A DNA stretch of 64,000 nucleotides from Hydrogenophaga sp. RAC07 (GTDB lineage Bacteria; Pseudomonadota; Gammaproteobacteria; Burkholderiales; Burkholderiaceae_C): positions 2,356,001-2,420,000 of the forward strand of contig NZ_CP016449.1 of NCBI RefSeq assembly GCF_001713375.1, read 5' to 3'. Positions 54,351 through 64,000 of this stretch are shown here, piece by piece; positions within the stretch are counted from its first letter, which is position 1, and each line of letters begins with the position of its first letter. A model generated the notes under the pieces. The model did no database searches. It saw only the letters and a program-made list of their open reading frames with translations, and was not told where the DNA came from. The position numbers and the translations under genes were made by a program.

Positions 54351-57300
54351 CTACGCGAGTTGCCGCAGCTCTCTGAGGGCCACGGAGACGGGTGCCAGAT
54401 CCGGCGCCAGGTTGGCGATGCTCTCGTGCATGTCGTTGATGCGCGCAATGGCCTTGGCATGTTGTTCCTGCCACCCGGCCAAGGTCTGCTGGCTGCTGAG
54501 CAGCGAGAGCACCAGCTGACCGGCAATGGAATACACGTCGTCGCGCGCGCTGGCGCGGGCCTGCGACTGCCACAGCGAATCGGTCGGCAACTGGCCAATG
54601 CGCTGACGCCAGCGGTCCAGGCCCAGCGTGTTCTCGATCGCAAAGTAGGTGCGCGCGGCCTGCTCCAGCGAGCTGCCGGCCTTGGCCGCCACGTCCACCA
54701 GATCGAGCACCGGATAGAGGTGGTCCAGCACGGTCAGGTCATCGGCGAGTTTCGCGTCCACCCCGGCCTGGACCAGACGGACGCTGGCGGCCTTCCACGA
54801 GGCCAGTGCGGTCGCGGGCAGCCACTGCTCGACGTGTTCGCGCAGTGTGCGGGCCGCGGGACGGTACTTGGCGATCAGGGTGGGCAGGTCGCCCTGGCCG
54901 CGGTGGCGCAGCATCCAGCGGCTGGCGCGCTGCGCGATGGTGGCCAGCTGCGTGAGCAGGCTCAGCTGCAGCTCGGTGGTGACCTTGTTGTCCAGCGCGT
55001 CGATCTGGTCCCAGATCGGCTCCAGCGCGAACACCTCGCGCGCCAGCGTGTAGGCGCTGACCACCTCGGCCGCGGTGCACGAGGCCTCGTTGGCGAGGAA
55101 GTTGACGAAGGTGGCACCCACGCGGTTGACCACGGTGTTGGTCATGAAGGTGGCGATGATCTCGCGCTTGAGTGGGTGCTGCGCAATGAAATCACCGTGG
55201 CGCTCGCCCAGCACCGCCGGGAAGTACATCTTGAGCACGCGCGCGTAAAACGGATCGTCGGGCAAGTTGCTGGCGCACAGCTCGTCGAACAGGTTCATCT
55301 TGGCGTACGCCATGAGCACCGCGTTTTCCGGGCGGGTCAGACCACGGCCTTCGCGCTGGCGTCTGGCCAGCTCCTCGTCGGCGGGCAGGAACTCGATGGC
55401 GCGCTTGAGCAGGCCGATCTGCTCCAGCCAGCGCATCAGGTTCTGCTGCCCGCCGAGCAGGTACACGGGCCGGGTCGCGGCCAGTTCGATCTGCTGCGTC
55501 TGGTAGTAGTTGTCCTGCAGCACCAGCAGCCCCACCTCGTCGGTCATGCTCGCGAGCAGGTCGTTGCGGCTCTCCAGCGTGAGCCCGCCCGCTTCCTGCA
55601 CGGCGCCCAGCAGGATCTTGATGTTGACCTCGTGGTCGGAGCAATCCACACCGGCGGAGTTGTCGATGGCGTCGGTGTAGATCAGGCCGCCGGCCTGGGC
55701 GAATTCGATGCGTCCGTTCTGTGTGCAGCCCAGGTTGCCCCCTTCGCCGAACACCTTGCAGCGCAGTTCGTTGCCGTTCACGCGGAAGGCGTCGCCCGCC
55801 TTGTCGCCCACCTGGGCATGGGTCTCGAAACTGGCCTTCACATAGGTGCCGATGCCGCCGTTGTAGAGCAGGTCCACCGGGGCCTTGAGGATGGCATTGA
55901 GCAGCTCGTTGGGCGCCATGGCGGTGGCTTCGGTGCCGATGATGGCGCGCGCCTGGGCACTGAGCGGGATGGATTTGGCGCTGCGCGGAAACACGCCGCC
56001 ACCCTCGCTGATGAGGGCCTTGTCGTAGTCGTCCCAGCTCGAGCGCGGCAGCTTGAACAGCCGCTCGCGTTCCGCGTAGCTGGCCGACACGTCCGGGCTC
56101 GGGTCGATGAAGATGTGGCGGTGGTCGAAGGCCAGCACCAGCCTGATCTGCGTGGACAGCAGCATGCCGTTGCCGAACACGTCGCCCGACATGTCGCCGA
56201 TGCCGGCCACGGTGAAGGGCTGGGTCTGCGTGTCCACACCCAGGCCACGGAAATGGCGCTTGACCGATTCCCAGGCGCCGCGCGCGGTGATCCCCATCTT
56301 CTTGTGGTCATAGCCGACCGATCCGCCGGAGGCAAACGCATCGCCCAGCCAGAAGCCGTAGGCCGCGCTGATGCTGTTGGCGATGTCGCTGAAGGTGGCC
56401 GTGCCCTTGTCGGCGGCAACCACCAGATAGGGGTCGTCCTCATCAAAGCGCACCACGTCGGCCGGTGGCACCACCGCGCCTTTGACGAGGTTGTCGGTGA
56501 CGTCGAGCAGACCCGAGAGGAAGGTCTTGTAGCAGGCCACGCCTTCGGCCAGAAAAGCCTCGCGCTCGCTCGCGGGCGGGGCTTTCTTGAGCACAAAGCC
56601 GCCCTTGGAGCCCACCGGCACGATCACCGTGTTCTTCACCATCTGCGCCTTCACCAGGCCCAGGATCTCGGTGCGGAAGTCCTCGCGCCGGTCGGACCAG
56701 CGCAGGCCACCACGAGCCACCTTGCCGCCGCGCAGGTGCACACCCTCGACGCGCGGTGAGTACACCCAGATTTCGAACAGGGGTTTGGGTTCGGGCACGT
56801 TGGGAATGTCGCGCGGGCTGAGCTTGAAGCTCATGCACGCCTTGCCGCGCTGGTAGGCGTTGGTGCGCAAGGTGGCCTGGAGCGTGCTGAGGAACTGGCG
56901 CAGCACGCGGTCTTCTTCCAGGCTGGCCACGTCGGCCAGCTGGGACTCCAGCGCTTGCACCTTGGCGCTGATGCGCTCGGCGCGCTGGTCGGCCTTGGCC
57001 GGTTCGAAGCGGATGGCAAACAGCTCGGCCAGGCTCTGGGCAATCGCCGGGTTTTTGTTCAGCGTGTCTTCGATGTAACTCTGGCTGAAGGCAAAACCGA
57101 GTTGCTTGAAATAACGCACGTAAGCGCGCAGCACCGAAATGGCGCGGGCGTCGAGCTCGGTGGAAAGCACCAGGCGGTTGAGCGCATCACTCTCCACCTC
57201 CTGGCGCCAGACCGCCTGGAACAGCTCCTCGAAGCGGAACTTGAGGCGATCCACGTCCAGCGGCTGGGCAAACTGCAGGCCCCAGTCGTGGATCCAGTAG

Positions 57301-58976
57301 CCGGGCGCGGCGAGGTGGTAGGGGTGCTCGTCGAGCACGCGTGCCCCCATCGACTCCATCACCGGCATGGCGTCGGACAGCGTGATCTTCTGCGTGGCAT
57401 AGGTCTTGAAGCGCACCTGCCCGTGGCGCTGGTAGAGCTTGAGCGCGAGAGGCTGATGTTCGCTCAGGCCGCTGAGCACGGCCGCGTCGCTGGCGGCGGT
57501 GTCGGCGTCGAAGTGCTCGCGGTAGGCGGTGGGGAATGCGGCCACCAGGGCTTCCAGGCCGCTGGCGCTGCGGCCCGTCTGGCCCAGCAACACGGCGTTC
57601 ACGCCATCGACCCATCGCTTGCAGGCCTCGGCCACCCGGGCTTCGAGCGCGACCAGGTCCACCTGAGCAGGCAGCTTGTCCTTGGCGCGCACGATGTAGT
57701 GGATGCGCGCCAGCGCGCTGTCGGTGAGCATGGGCGTGAACTCGATCGAGGCGGCGTCGAAGGCCTCGGTGAACAGGGCCCCGAGCTTCACGCGCAGCTC
57801 GGTGGTGTACACGTCGCGCGGCACGTACACCAGCAGCGACGCCAGGCGGCCAAAAGCACCGCGGCGCATGAACAGGCGCACGCGCTGGCGCTCCTGCAGG
57901 CGCAGGATGCCCATGGCGTGCTGCTCCAGCGTGGCGGCGTCGATCTGCAGCATTTCATCGCGCGGGTAGGTCTCCAGGATGGCCTGCAAGGCTTTGTGGG
58001 CATGGCTTCCGGTGACCACGCCGGCATGGGCCATCACCTGGGCCACGTGCTGGCGCACCACCGGGATCTGCTCCACAGAGGCGGCATAGGCCGCGGAGGT
58101 GTACAGCCCCAGGAACCGGCTCTCGCCAACCAGCTTGCCACTGGCGTCCAGGCGTTTGACGCTGATGGCGTCGAGCCAGGCCGGGCGGTGCACGGTGGAC
58201 CGGCTCATGGCCTTGGTGGACAGCACCAGACCCGCGTCGGACACGAACTGTTCCGCAGGCTGGGCCGGCAGAACCTGGGTACCGGGGGCCTTCAGCAAAC
58301 CCAGCGCGGTGCCCGGCACCGGCACCAACACCTTGCCCTTGAGCTCGTAGTCTTCGGCCGCCAGAAAGGTGAAATGGCCTTGTTCGAGCCAGCTCAGGAA
58401 GGCCTTGGCTTCGTCGGCCACAGCGGCGTCCAGCGCGGTGAAGCTGGCGTTGAGCACCTGCACGCGCGAGAGCATGGCGCGCCAGTCCTGCACGGCCAGG
58501 CGCACGTCCTGCAAGGTGTCTTCAATGGACTTGCGCAGCGCCTGCGCTTCGGGGTCGGACGCGAGCCGGTCGCACTCGACCAGGATGCACGAGACCACCT
58601 GGCCCTCGCCAGCGCCGGCCTGTGCGGCGCCGGTGATCTGCGCCACATGGCCCGCCGCGTCGCGCGTGACGCGCAGCAAAGGATGCACGATCCAGTGCAG
58701 GGTCCGCCCGCTGCGGTTGACCGCCATGCCCACGGAGTCCACGAGAAAGGGCATGTCGGGGTGCACAATCTGCAGCACGTGTGTGCCGCTTTCCCCGGCC
58801 AGGTCTCTTGGCAGATCCAGCACCTGCACGCGCACTTCGCCCGCCGCCGAAGCCCCCAGCAGGGCCTGGTGCGCGGCGGCCATGGTCTGAAGCAAAACGG
58901 GGTCGCGGCTGCGCATCTCTTCGGGGTCGGCGGCTGCGAAATACAGGTCCTGGAAACTCGGGTTCATGGTCGGCAT
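54351..58976 (-). CDS. Large NAD-specific glutamate dehydrogenase (GDH180 class)
   Basis: The 1541-residue protein is a single-gene enzyme of the 160-180 kDa class. It has N-terminal ACT-like regulatory modules (about 1-500), a central catalytic domain and a long helical C-terminal part. The catalytic region shows GGLRWSDRREDFRTEILGLVKAQMVKN, VPVGSKGGFVLKK, AADKGTATFSDIANSIS and GVDCSDHEVNIKILL. It oxidatively deaminates glutamate to 2-oxoglutarate for catabolism. The start MPTMNPSFQDLYF has a second Met three codons in. It stands alone between an exporter and the complex I operon end. Confidence 0.95.
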   Translation of the reverse strand: MPTMNPSFQDLYFAAADPEEMRSRDPVLLQTMAAAHQALLGASAAGEVRVQVLDLPRDLAGESGTHVLQIVHPDMPFLVDSVGMAVNRSGRTLHWIVHPLLRVTRDAAGHVAQITGAAQAGAGEGQVVSCILVECDRLASDPEAQALRKSIEDTLQDVRLAVQDWRAMLSRVQVLNASFTALDAAVADEAKAFLSWLEQGHFTFLAAEDYELKGKVLVPVPGTALGLLKAPGTQVLPAQPAEQFVSDAGLVLSTKAMSRSTVHRPAWLDAISVKRLDASGKLVGESRFLGLYTSAAYAASVEQIPVVRQHVAQVMAHAGVVTGSHAHKALQAILETYPRDEMLQIDAATLEQHAMGILRLQERQRVRLFMRRGAFGRLASLLVYVPRDVYTTELRVKLGALFTEAFDAASIEFTPMLTDSALARIHYIVRAKDKLPAQVDLVALEARVAEACKRWVDGVNAVLLGQTGRSASGLEALVAAFPTAYREHFDADTAASDAAVLSGLSEHQPLALKLYQRHGQVRFKTYATQKITLSDAMPVMESMGARVLDEHPYHLAAPGYWIHDWGLQFAQPLDVDRLKFRFEELFQAVWRQEVESDALNRLVLSTELDARAISVLRAYVRYFKQLGFAFSQSYIEDTLNKNPAIAQSLAELFAIRFEPAKADQRAERISAKVQALESQLADVASLEEDRVLRQFLSTLQATLRTNAYQRGKACMSFKLSPRDIPNVPEPKPLFEIWVYSPRVEGVHLRGGKVARGGLRWSDRREDFRTEILGLVKAQMVKNTVIVPVGSKGGFVLKKAPPASEREAFLAEGVACYKTFLSGLLDVTDNLVKGAVVPPADVVRFDEDDPYLVVAADKGTATFSDIANSISAAYGFWLGDAFASGGSVGYDHKKMGITARGAWESVKRHFRGLGVDTQTQPFTVAGIGDMSGDVFGNGMLLSTQIRLVLAFDHRHIFIDPSPDVSASYAERERLFKLPRSSWDDYDKALISEGGGVFPRSAKSIPLSAQARAIIGTEATAMAPNELLNAILKAPVDLLYNGGIGTYVKASFETHAQVGDKAGDAFRVNGNELRCKVFGEGGNLGCTQNGRIEFAQAGGLIYTDAIDNSAGVDCSDHEVNIKILLGAVQEAGGLTLESRNDLLASMTDEVGLLVLQDNYYQTQQIELAATRPVYLLGGQQNLMRWLEQIGLLKRAIEFLPADEELARRQREGRGLTRPENAVLMAYAKMNLFDELCASNLPDDPFYARVLKMYFPAVLGERHGDFIAQHPLKREIIATFMTNTVVNRVGATFVNFLANEASCTAAEVVSAYTLAREVFALEPIWDQIDALDNKVTTELQLSLLTQLATIAQRASRWMLRHRGQGDLPTLIAKYRPAARTLREHVEQWLPATALASWKAASVRLVQAGVDAKLADDLTVLDHLYPVLDLVDVAAKAGSSLEQAARTYFAIENTLGLDRWRQRIGQLPTDSLWQSQARASARDDVYSIAGQLVLSLLSSQQTLAGWQEQHAKAIARINDMHESIANLAPDLAPVSVALRELRQLA

Positions 58977-59127
58977 CCGGTCAGATGGTGGTGGGCAGGG
59001 GGTAAGGTGTGCGGAATTCTAGGAGCGCTCCAGCGGGCAAAACCGTGCCAAACCGGGATTGCATGGACCCATGCCATGCCTTCATGCGCCAAACGCATGA
59101 TGCGCCTGCGCCAGTGACTTCGCCATG

Positions 59128-59150
59128 AAAAAACCCCGCAGAGCGGGGTT
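59128..59150 (-). terminator. Terminator of the nuo-DUF2818-NUDIX-DUF1178 operon
   Basis: On the minus strand AACCCCGC (complement of 59143-59150) pairs with GCGGGGTT (complement of 59132-59139) around a TCT loop, followed by further T to 59128. It lies 31 bp after the DUF1178 stop. Confidence 0.9.
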
Positions 59151-59181
59151 GGATCGGGCTGGGCGCAGGGAGACGCAGGCG

Positions 59182-59655
59182 CTACTGCAGGGTTTCCTTG
59201 ACCGCGGGCAGCATGGGCAGCGCGATCACCTCGATGCCCTCTTCCAGCAACGCCAGGGCTTCCTGCGGACTGGCCTGCCCCCGGATGTTTCGGTGCTCGG
59301 TTTCGCCGCTGTGCATGGCGCGTGCCTCGTCGGCAAATCGCTCCCCCACGTCTTCGGTTTGCGCCACCACATCGCGCAGCGCCTTGAGCATGCGGGCTTG
59401 CAGGGCGGCCAGTTCGGGGTTCGTGGCGTGGTTGCTCATCGCCACGGCAGCGCTGGCGGGCGTGGACGACGCAGGCTCGTCTCGCCCGGAACGCAGGTTC
59501 AGCCGGGGCGCGGACAACTTCTTGTGGATGTGTGCATCGCCGCACAGCGGACACGTGACCAGGCCTTGGCCGAGCTGGCTCACGAAATCGTCTTCCGAAC
59601 CGAACCAGCCTTCAAATTCGTGCTGGTGGGCGCATTGCAGGTTGAGGACCTTCAT
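59182..59655 (-). CDS. DUF1178 protein
   Basis: The start at 59653-59655 (MKVLNLQCAHQHEFEGWFGS) gives 157 residues. The N-terminal Cys with CPLCGDAHIHKKLSAPRLN is the DUF1178 zinc-ribbon-like pattern. A helical C-terminus has VGERFADEARAMHSGETEHRNIRGQAS. Function is unknown. It overlaps the NUDIX gene by four bases and is last in the complex I operon. Confidence 0.85.
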   Translation of the reverse strand: MKVLNLQCAHQHEFEGWFGSEDDFVSQLGQGLVTCPLCGDAHIHKKLSAPRLNLRSGRDEPASSTPASAAVAMSNHATNPELAALQARMLKALRDVVAQTEDVGERFADEARAMHSGETEHRNIRGQASPQEALALLEEGIEVIALPMLPAVKETLQ

Positions 59656-60260
59656 GGCGTGGATTGTCCCGCCAAAGTCAAGGCCGTGCCGTCTTTCCAG
59701 GTCAACGTCCATTCGCCGCTGTGCACGTTCTGCAGCCACATGGCTCCGATGAGCGTCTTGCTGTCGATCACCTCACCGCTGAAACACCAGGCCCGCAGCT
59801 CGGCGGGTGTGGCGGTGAACACGTCGAGGAATTCGCCGTCGTCCAGCTGGCGCTCGCCGAGGGTGAGGCCGCGCGCGAACCAGATGTCGATGGTCTCGTC
59901 GGAATACGCCACCGTGGGCGCCAGACGGCCGGCAAAGGCCCACTCGCGCGCGCTGTAGCCGGTTTCTTCCAGCATCTCGCGTTGCGCGCAAACCAGGCTG
60001 TCTTCGCCCTGGTCCAGTTTGCCGGCGGGGAACTCGATCATCACCGCCTGCATGGGGTGGCGGAACTGGCGCTCCAGCACCACGCGACCGTCGTCCAGCA
60101 ATCCGATGACCATGACGGCGCCCGGGTGCAACACGTACTCGCGCGTGGCCTCGGCTCCATCGGGCATGCGCACCGTGTCGCGAACCACGTGCAGGAAGTT
60201 GCCACGCAACAACTCGACGCGCGACAGCGGCGTTTCAACCAGGTGGCTGTCTTCGTTCAT
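59652..60260 (-). CDS. NUDIX hydrolase, ADP-ribose pyrophosphatase type
   Basis: The start at 60258-60260 gives 202 residues. The NUDIX box is complete (GKLDQGEDSLVCAQREMLEETGY matching Gx5Ex7REUxEExGU), and the preceding EFPAGK and the later APTVAYSDETIDIWFARGL are typical of NudF-like ADP-ribose pyrophosphatases. The gene overlaps both neighbours by four bases. Hydrolysis of ADP-ribose or NADH-derived products would suit an operon that encodes NADH dehydrogenase, but that link is inference. Confidence 0.92.
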   Translation of the reverse strand: MNEDSHLVETPLSRVELLRGNFLHVVRDTVRMPDGAEATREYVLHPGAVMVIGLLDDGRVVLERQFRHPMQAVMIEFPAGKLDQGEDSLVCAQREMLEETGYSAREWAFAGRLAPTVAYSDETIDIWFARGLTLGERQLDDGEFLDVFTATPAELRAWCFSGEVIDSKTLIGAMWLQNVHSGEWTLTWKDGTALTLAGQSTP

Positions 60261-60559
60261 CCTCGGTGGCGGTAAAGGTATCGGTACACAAATCCTGGGA
60301 AGGCCAGCGTGATGAAGAGCGCGCCGGTGGTGGCGTAGAACTCCCAGCCCTGGGGTGCGATCTGTCCGGCGCTCTGCTCCAGCGCGAGGCCGAGACCCCC
60401 GACGATGAAGTACAGCAGCACCATCTCGCCCAACCGCATCCAGAGGGTCTTGGGCAGGCTGCGCGGAATCACGGCGAGCCAGCGTTCGTTGATGAAGGGC
60501 AGGTTGGCAGCTAGGAACGCGGCGATCAACACCAGCCAGACGGAAAAACTGTGGTTCAT
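60257..60559 (-). CDS. DUF2818 small membrane protein of the complex I operon
   Basis: The 100-residue protein has three hydrophobic helices and the family pattern FLAANLPFINERWLAVIP, LGEMVLLYFIVGGLGLALEQ and ALFITLAFPGFVYRYLYRHRG. In betaproteobacteria this family follows nuoN, but its role (assembly or accessory subunit) has not been shown to my knowledge. It starts 57 bp after nuoN and overlaps the NUDIX gene by four bases. Confidence 0.9.
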   Translation of the reverse strand: MNHSFSVWLVLIAAFLAANLPFINERWLAVIPRSLPKTLWMRLGEMVLLYFIVGGLGLALEQSAGQIAPQGWEFYATTGALFITLAFPGFVYRYLYRHRG

Positions 60560-60616
60560 GGTGGGAGGTGTGAGCCGGCCCCACCGGCGAAGTTCACCGG
60601 AGCAGGGCCGCGTGCC

Positions 60617-62113
60617 TCAGGCGAGCAGAGCCGCCACGGCCTGAGCACACAAGGCCATGAGGCCGCCGGGCAGGATGCCGAGCAACAGCACCAGCGCACC
60701 GTTGACCGAGAGCACCGAGCGCGCGTCCAGGCCGGCCTCGATCTCGGCGGTCTGTGTGGGGGCGTCGAAGTACATGACCTTGACCAGGCGCAGGTAGTAG
60801 AAGGCGCCGATCAACGACATGATCACCGCGAACACCGCCAGGCCCACGTAGAACGCGGTGCCCGAAGCCAGCAGCGCCTGCAGCACCGAGAGCTTGGCGT
60901 AGAAGCCCACCAGCGGCGGCACCCCGGCCAGCGAGAACATGCAGATGGCCATGACACCGGCGTACAGCGGGCTGCGCTGGTTCAGACCGGCGAGGTCGCT
61001 GATGTTCTCGGACTCGAAACCGCTTCGCGAGAGCAGCAGGATCACGCCGAAGGTGCCGAGCGTGGTCAGCACGTAGGTGATGACGTAGAACATGGACGAG
61101 CCGTAGGCGTTGGCCATGTTGCCGGTATCACCGTCCACCACGCCGGCCAGCAGGCCGAGCAGCATGAAGCCCATCTGCGCGATGGTGGAGAACGCGAGCA
61201 TGCGTTTGAGGTTGGTCTGCGCGATGGCGGCAAAGTTGCCGATCAGCAGGGACATCACGGCCAGCACCGCGAGCATCTGCTGCCAGTCGAACGCGAGCGG
61301 CTGCAGGCCTTCGACCAGCAGGCGGATCACGATGGCAAAGGCCGCCAGCTTGGGCGCGCCGCCGATCATGAGCGTGACGGAAGTCGGGGCACCGTGGTAG
61401 ACGTCGGGCACCCACATGTGGAAAGGCACCACACCCAGCTTGAACGCCAGACCGGCCACCACAAACACCAGACCGAGCGTGAGCACCTGGGCCGAACCCT
61501 TGAGGGTGGCTTCACCGCCAGCGATGGCCTGCATCACTTCAGGAAGCGCCAGCGAACCGGTGGCGCCGTAGACCATGGACAGGCCGTAGAGCAGGAAACC
61601 ACTGGCCAGCGCGCCGAGAACAAAGTACTTCATGGCCGCTTCGGTGGCCTGTACATCGTCGCGACGCAGCGCCACGAGCGCGTAGCTGGAAAGCGTGAGC
61701 AATTCCAGGCCGAGGTAGATCACCAGGAAATTGTGGCCGGAGATCATGACGAACATGCCCAGCAGCGCGAACATGGCCAGGGTGAACATCTCGCCGCCGC
61801 GCAGCATGTCGCGTTGTCCCGCGTAGCCGCGGCCGTAGACCAGCGTGACCATCGTGGCGAGCGTGGCAAAACACTTGAGCCAATTGCCCATGGGATCGCT
61901 GACAATCATGCCGCCGAAGCCCGGGGTGGTGGTGCCCGACCACGCTGCCATGGCCAGCAGGAACGCAACCGCGCCCAGCGACAGCAGCGTGAGCGCGTAG
62001 GTGGCGCCACGCAGGGGCGACTTCACTGTCAGGTCGGCCAGTGCGATCACGCAGGCCATCGTCAGCAGGAGGATTTCTGGGTAGGCCGCGACCCAGCTGA
62101 GCTTGTCAATCAT
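60617..62113 (-). CDS. nuoN: NADH-quinone oxidoreductase subunit N
   Basis: The start at 62111-62113 ([19 protein letters not shown]) gives 498 residues with about 14 helices. The proton-channel regions of antiporter-like subunits are recognisable: [43 protein letters not shown] and [14 protein letters not shown]. NuoN is the innermost of the three antiporter-like proton-pumping subunits of complex I. It follows nuoM after 34 bp. Confidence 0.97.
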   Translation of the reverse strand: MIDKLSWVAAYPEILLLTMACVIALADLTVKSPLRGATYALTLLSLGAVAFLLAMAAWSGTTTPGFGGMIVSDPMGNWLKCFATLATMVTLVYGRGYAGQRDMLRGGEMFTLAMFALLGMFVMISGHNFLVIYLGLELLTLSSYALVALRRDDVQATEAAMKYFVLGALASGFLLYGLSMVYGATGSLALPEVMQAIAGGEATLKGSAQVLTLGLVFVVAGLAFKLGVVPFHMWVPDVYHGAPTSVTLMIGGAPKLAAFAIVIRLLVEGLQPLAFDWQQMLAVLAVMSLLIGNFAAIAQTNLKRMLAFSTIAQMGFMLLGLLAGVVDGDTGNMANAYGSSMFYVITYVLTTLGTFGVILLLSRSGFESENISDLAGLNQRSPLYAGVMAICMFSLAGVPPLVGFYAKLSVLQALLASGTAFYVGLAVFAVIMSLIGAFYYLRLVKVMYFDAPTQTAEIEAGLDARSVLSVNGALVLLLGILPGGLMALCAQAVAALLA

Positions 62114-62147
62114 TGTTCGTTCTCTTGTGTCGTGTGGCGGGCCTGGC

Positions 62148-63626
62148 TCACTGGGGCAGCTTGGAAACCGCCACGTGGCGCAGCAACTCCGCCACGGAGG
62201 CATCCATCACGTCGGTGAAAGGCTTGGGGTACACGCCCATGAAGAGCACCGCCACGGCCAGCACCGCCATCACGAGGAACTCGCGCGCGTTGAGGTCGAC
62301 CAGGTTCTTCACGTTGTCGTTGCCCACGGCGCCCAGGTAGACGCGCTTGTACATCCACAGCGAATACGCCGCGCCAAAGATCAGGGCCGAGGCGGCGAGC
62401 AGGCCGATCCAGAAGTTGGCTTTCACCGCGGCCAGGATCACCATCCATTCGCCCACGAAGCCGGCCGTGCCCGGCAAGCCGCAGTTGGCCATGGTGAACA
62501 GCAGCGCAAACGCGGCGAACTTGGGCATGGTGCTGACGACACCACCGTAATCGGCGATTTCGCGCGAGTGCACACGGTCGTACAACACGCCGATGCCCAG
62601 GAACATGGCGGCCGACACAAAACCGTGGGCAATCATCTGCACGATGCCGCCCGACACGCCGAGGTCGCTGAAGACGAAGAAGCCGAGCGTGACAAAGCCC
62701 ATGTGCGCAACCGACGAATAGGCCACCAGCTTCTTCATGTCCTGCTGGACCATGGCCACCAGACCGACGTAGATCACCGCCACGAGCGACAGCGCGATCA
62801 TGAGCCAGGCCCACTCTTGTGAGGCATCGGGCAGGATGGGCAACGAGAAGCGCAGGAAGCCGTACGCGCCGAGCTTGAGCATGATGGCCGCCAGCACGGC
62901 GGAACCGCCGGTCGGTGCTTCGACGTGCACGTCGGGCAGCCAGGTGTGCACGGGCCACATCGGCACTTTCACCGCGAAGGCCGCGAAGAAGGCAAAGAAC
63001 AGCAAGGTCTGCGCGGTGCCGCTCAAGGGCAGCTGGTACCAGTCGGCCAGTGCAAAGCTTCCGCCGGACACGGTGTACAGGTAGATCAGCGCCACCAGCA
63101 TCAGCAGCGAGCCCATGAGCGTGTAGAGGAAGAACTTGAACGCCGCGTAGATCTTGTTCGGGCCGCCCCAGATGCCGATGATCAGGTACATCGGGATCAG
63201 CGTGGCCTCGAAGAAAACATAAAACAGCATCGCGTCCTGCGCGCTGAACACACCGATCATCAAACCCGAGAGGATCAGGAAGGCGCCCATGTACTGGTTC
63301 ACGCGGGAGGTGATCGACTCCCAGCTGGCGATGATGACCACCACGTTGATGAACGCGGTGAGCAGGATCAGCCACAACGAAATGCCGTCCACACCCAGGT
63401 GGTAATGGATGTTGAAGTTCTGAATCCAGGGGGCTTTTTCAACGAACTGCAGCGCGGCGGTGCCGAGCTTGAAACCGGTGTACAGCGGCACCGTGACCGC
63501 CAGGCCCACCACCGCACCCACCAGCGCGATCCAGCGCACCATGGGTGCCTGGTCGTCGCGGCCCAGGGCCAGCAGCACGACGCCAAAAGCGATGGGCGTC
63601 CAGATGGCAAGGCTCAGCAAACCCAT
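62148..63626 (-). CDS. nuoM: NADH-quinone oxidoreductase subunit M
   Basis: The 492-residue antiporter-like subunit has the NuoM motifs [40 protein letters not shown], the Lys-bearing [23 protein letters not shown] and [17 protein letters not shown]. It pumps protons as part of the complex I membrane arm. It lies 21 bp after nuoL and 34 bp before nuoN, in the standard order L-M-N. Confidence 0.98.
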   Translation of the reverse strand: MGLLSLAIWTPIAFGVVLLALGRDDQAPMVRWIALVGAVVGLAVTVPLYTGFKLGTAALQFVEKAPWIQNFNIHYHLGVDGISLWLILLTAFINVVVIIASWESITSRVNQYMGAFLILSGLMIGVFSAQDAMLFYVFFEATLIPMYLIIGIWGGPNKIYAAFKFFLYTLMGSLLMLVALIYLYTVSGGSFALADWYQLPLSGTAQTLLFFAFFAAFAVKVPMWPVHTWLPDVHVEAPTGGSAVLAAIMLKLGAYGFLRFSLPILPDASQEWAWLMIALSLVAVIYVGLVAMVQQDMKKLVAYSSVAHMGFVTLGFFVFSDLGVSGGIVQMIAHGFVSAAMFLGIGVLYDRVHSREIADYGGVVSTMPKFAAFALLFTMANCGLPGTAGFVGEWMVILAAVKANFWIGLLAASALIFGAAYSLWMYKRVYLGAVGNDNVKNLVDLNAREFLVMAVLAVAVLFMGVYPKPFTDVMDASVAELLRHVAVSKLPQ

Positions 63627-63647
63627 GATGTTCTTCTTCCTCTTGTT

Positions 63648-64000
63648 TTATTTGGCGAGCCAGACGAAGTACGTCATGAACAGCAGCACACCCACGATCA
63701 TCATCAGCGCGTAGTGGTACAGGTAGCCGGTCTGCGCGCGGCGTACAACGCCGGACACCAGGCCCACGAGCTTCCAGCTGGCGTTGACCACACCGCCCTC
63801 GATCACTCCCCGATCGCCACCCTTCCACAGGCCAATGCCCAGACCACGCGCGCCTTTGGCGAGCACGTTCTCGTTGAACCAGTCCATGTAGTACTTGTTC
63901 TCCAGCACCACCACCAGCGGACGCAGTGCACGGCCGATGGCCACCGGCACGGCCGGGTTGATCAGGTACATGTACCAGGCGCTCACAGCACCGGCCAGGG
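63648..64000 (-). CDS. nuoL: NADH-quinone oxidoreductase subunit L, C-terminal part only
   Basis: About 117 residues are visible, running in from the right edge. The segment LENKYYMDWFNENVLAKGARGLGIGLWKGGDRGVIEGG and the last helix YHYALMMIVGVLLFMTYFVWLAK match the distal NuoL end, which carries the lateral helix and the final membrane segment. The N-terminal 80 percent lies outside the window. Confidence 0.92.
   Translation of the reverse strand, partial: LAGAVSAWYMYLINPAVPVAIGRALRPLVVVLENKYYMDWFNENVLAKGARGLGIGLWKGGDRGVIEGGVVNASWKLVGLVSGVVRRAQTGYLYHYALMMIVGVLLFMTYFVWLAK

Overview
ORGANISM. The window is GC-rich, densely coded DNA from a betaproteobacterium, most likely Comamonadaceae (Hydrogenophaga/Comamonas/Acidovorax-like). 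The main reasons are a protocatechuate 4,5-cleavage (pmd/lig) operon under a LysR regulator, abundant TRAP and Bug-type solute-binding proteins, a nuo operon that ends in a DUF2818 gene, the grpE-dnaK-dnaJ cluster, a 180-kDa-class NAD-glutamate dehydrogenase, and GC-rich intergenic repeats of the kind seen in that family. This is inference from gene content; no search was run. No tRNA, rRNA, CRISPR array, insertion sequence or phage gene was seen, and no gap between genes exceeds 300 bp. LAYOUT. (1) 1-4217: a minus-strand group made of a Spy/CpxP-like lipoprotein, an OmpR-type regulator, a sensor kinase and an ArsA-type ATPase cut by the left edge, plus a divergent LprI-like secreted protein. 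(2) 4303-12152: the pmd operon for complete protocatechuate meta (4,5) cleavage. In transcription order it is a cytoplasmic ModA-like protein, pmdE(ligJ), pmdF(ligK), pmdD(ligI), pmdA, pmdB, pmdC and an aldo/keto reductase, with a divergent LysR regulator. (3) 12171-19528: an uptake block with one Bug protein, TRAP DctQM and two paralogous DctP proteins on either side of a MetE-like methyltransferase, then a DsbA-fold isomerase. (4) 19543-34759: a phenylpropanoid (hydroxycinnamate-type) module. An amidohydrolase and acyl-CoA ligase pair runs leftwards. Crotonase, feruloyl-CoA synthase, thiolase, SDR, thioesterase, a branched-chain-type ABC importer (with a fused permease-ATPase), an acyl-CoA dehydrogenase and a MarR regulator run rightwards. 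A 7-5-7 palindrome fills the spacer of the rightward promoter. (5) 34894-43957: an HxlR regulator, a FAH-family hydrolase, grpE-dnaK-dnaJ with a clear sigma-32 promoter, a ZIP metal transporter, an MBL-fold RNase-like protein and a lytic transglycosylase. (6) 43962-58976: mixed housekeeping and envelope genes, including a transglutaminase-like protease, an FtsX permease with a CrtC/AttH lipocalin-like partner, an M48 protease with a DUF898 membrane protein, an MsbA-like exporter and the large glutamate dehydrogenase. (7) 59182-64000: the 3' end of the complex I operon (nuoL part, nuoM, nuoN) followed by DUF2818, a NUDIX hydrolase and DUF1178, closed by an intrinsic terminator. HOW IT WORKS TOGETHER. 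Regions 2-4 read as a lignin-monomer catabolic island. Hydroxycinnamates would be imported, activated to CoA thioesters and shortened by two carbons to benzoyl-type thioesters, which the thioesterase would release as free acids. After hydroxylation or O-demethylation steps that are not in this window, these would reach protocatechuate, and the pmd enzymes would convert it to pyruvate and oxaloacetate. The more novel leads are the ModA-like protein in a pmd operon that has no visible oxalomesaconate tautomerase, the MetE-like gene framed by duplicated DctP proteins, the coexistence of hydrolytic and thiolytic chain-shortening enzymes, and several unusual inverted repeats.
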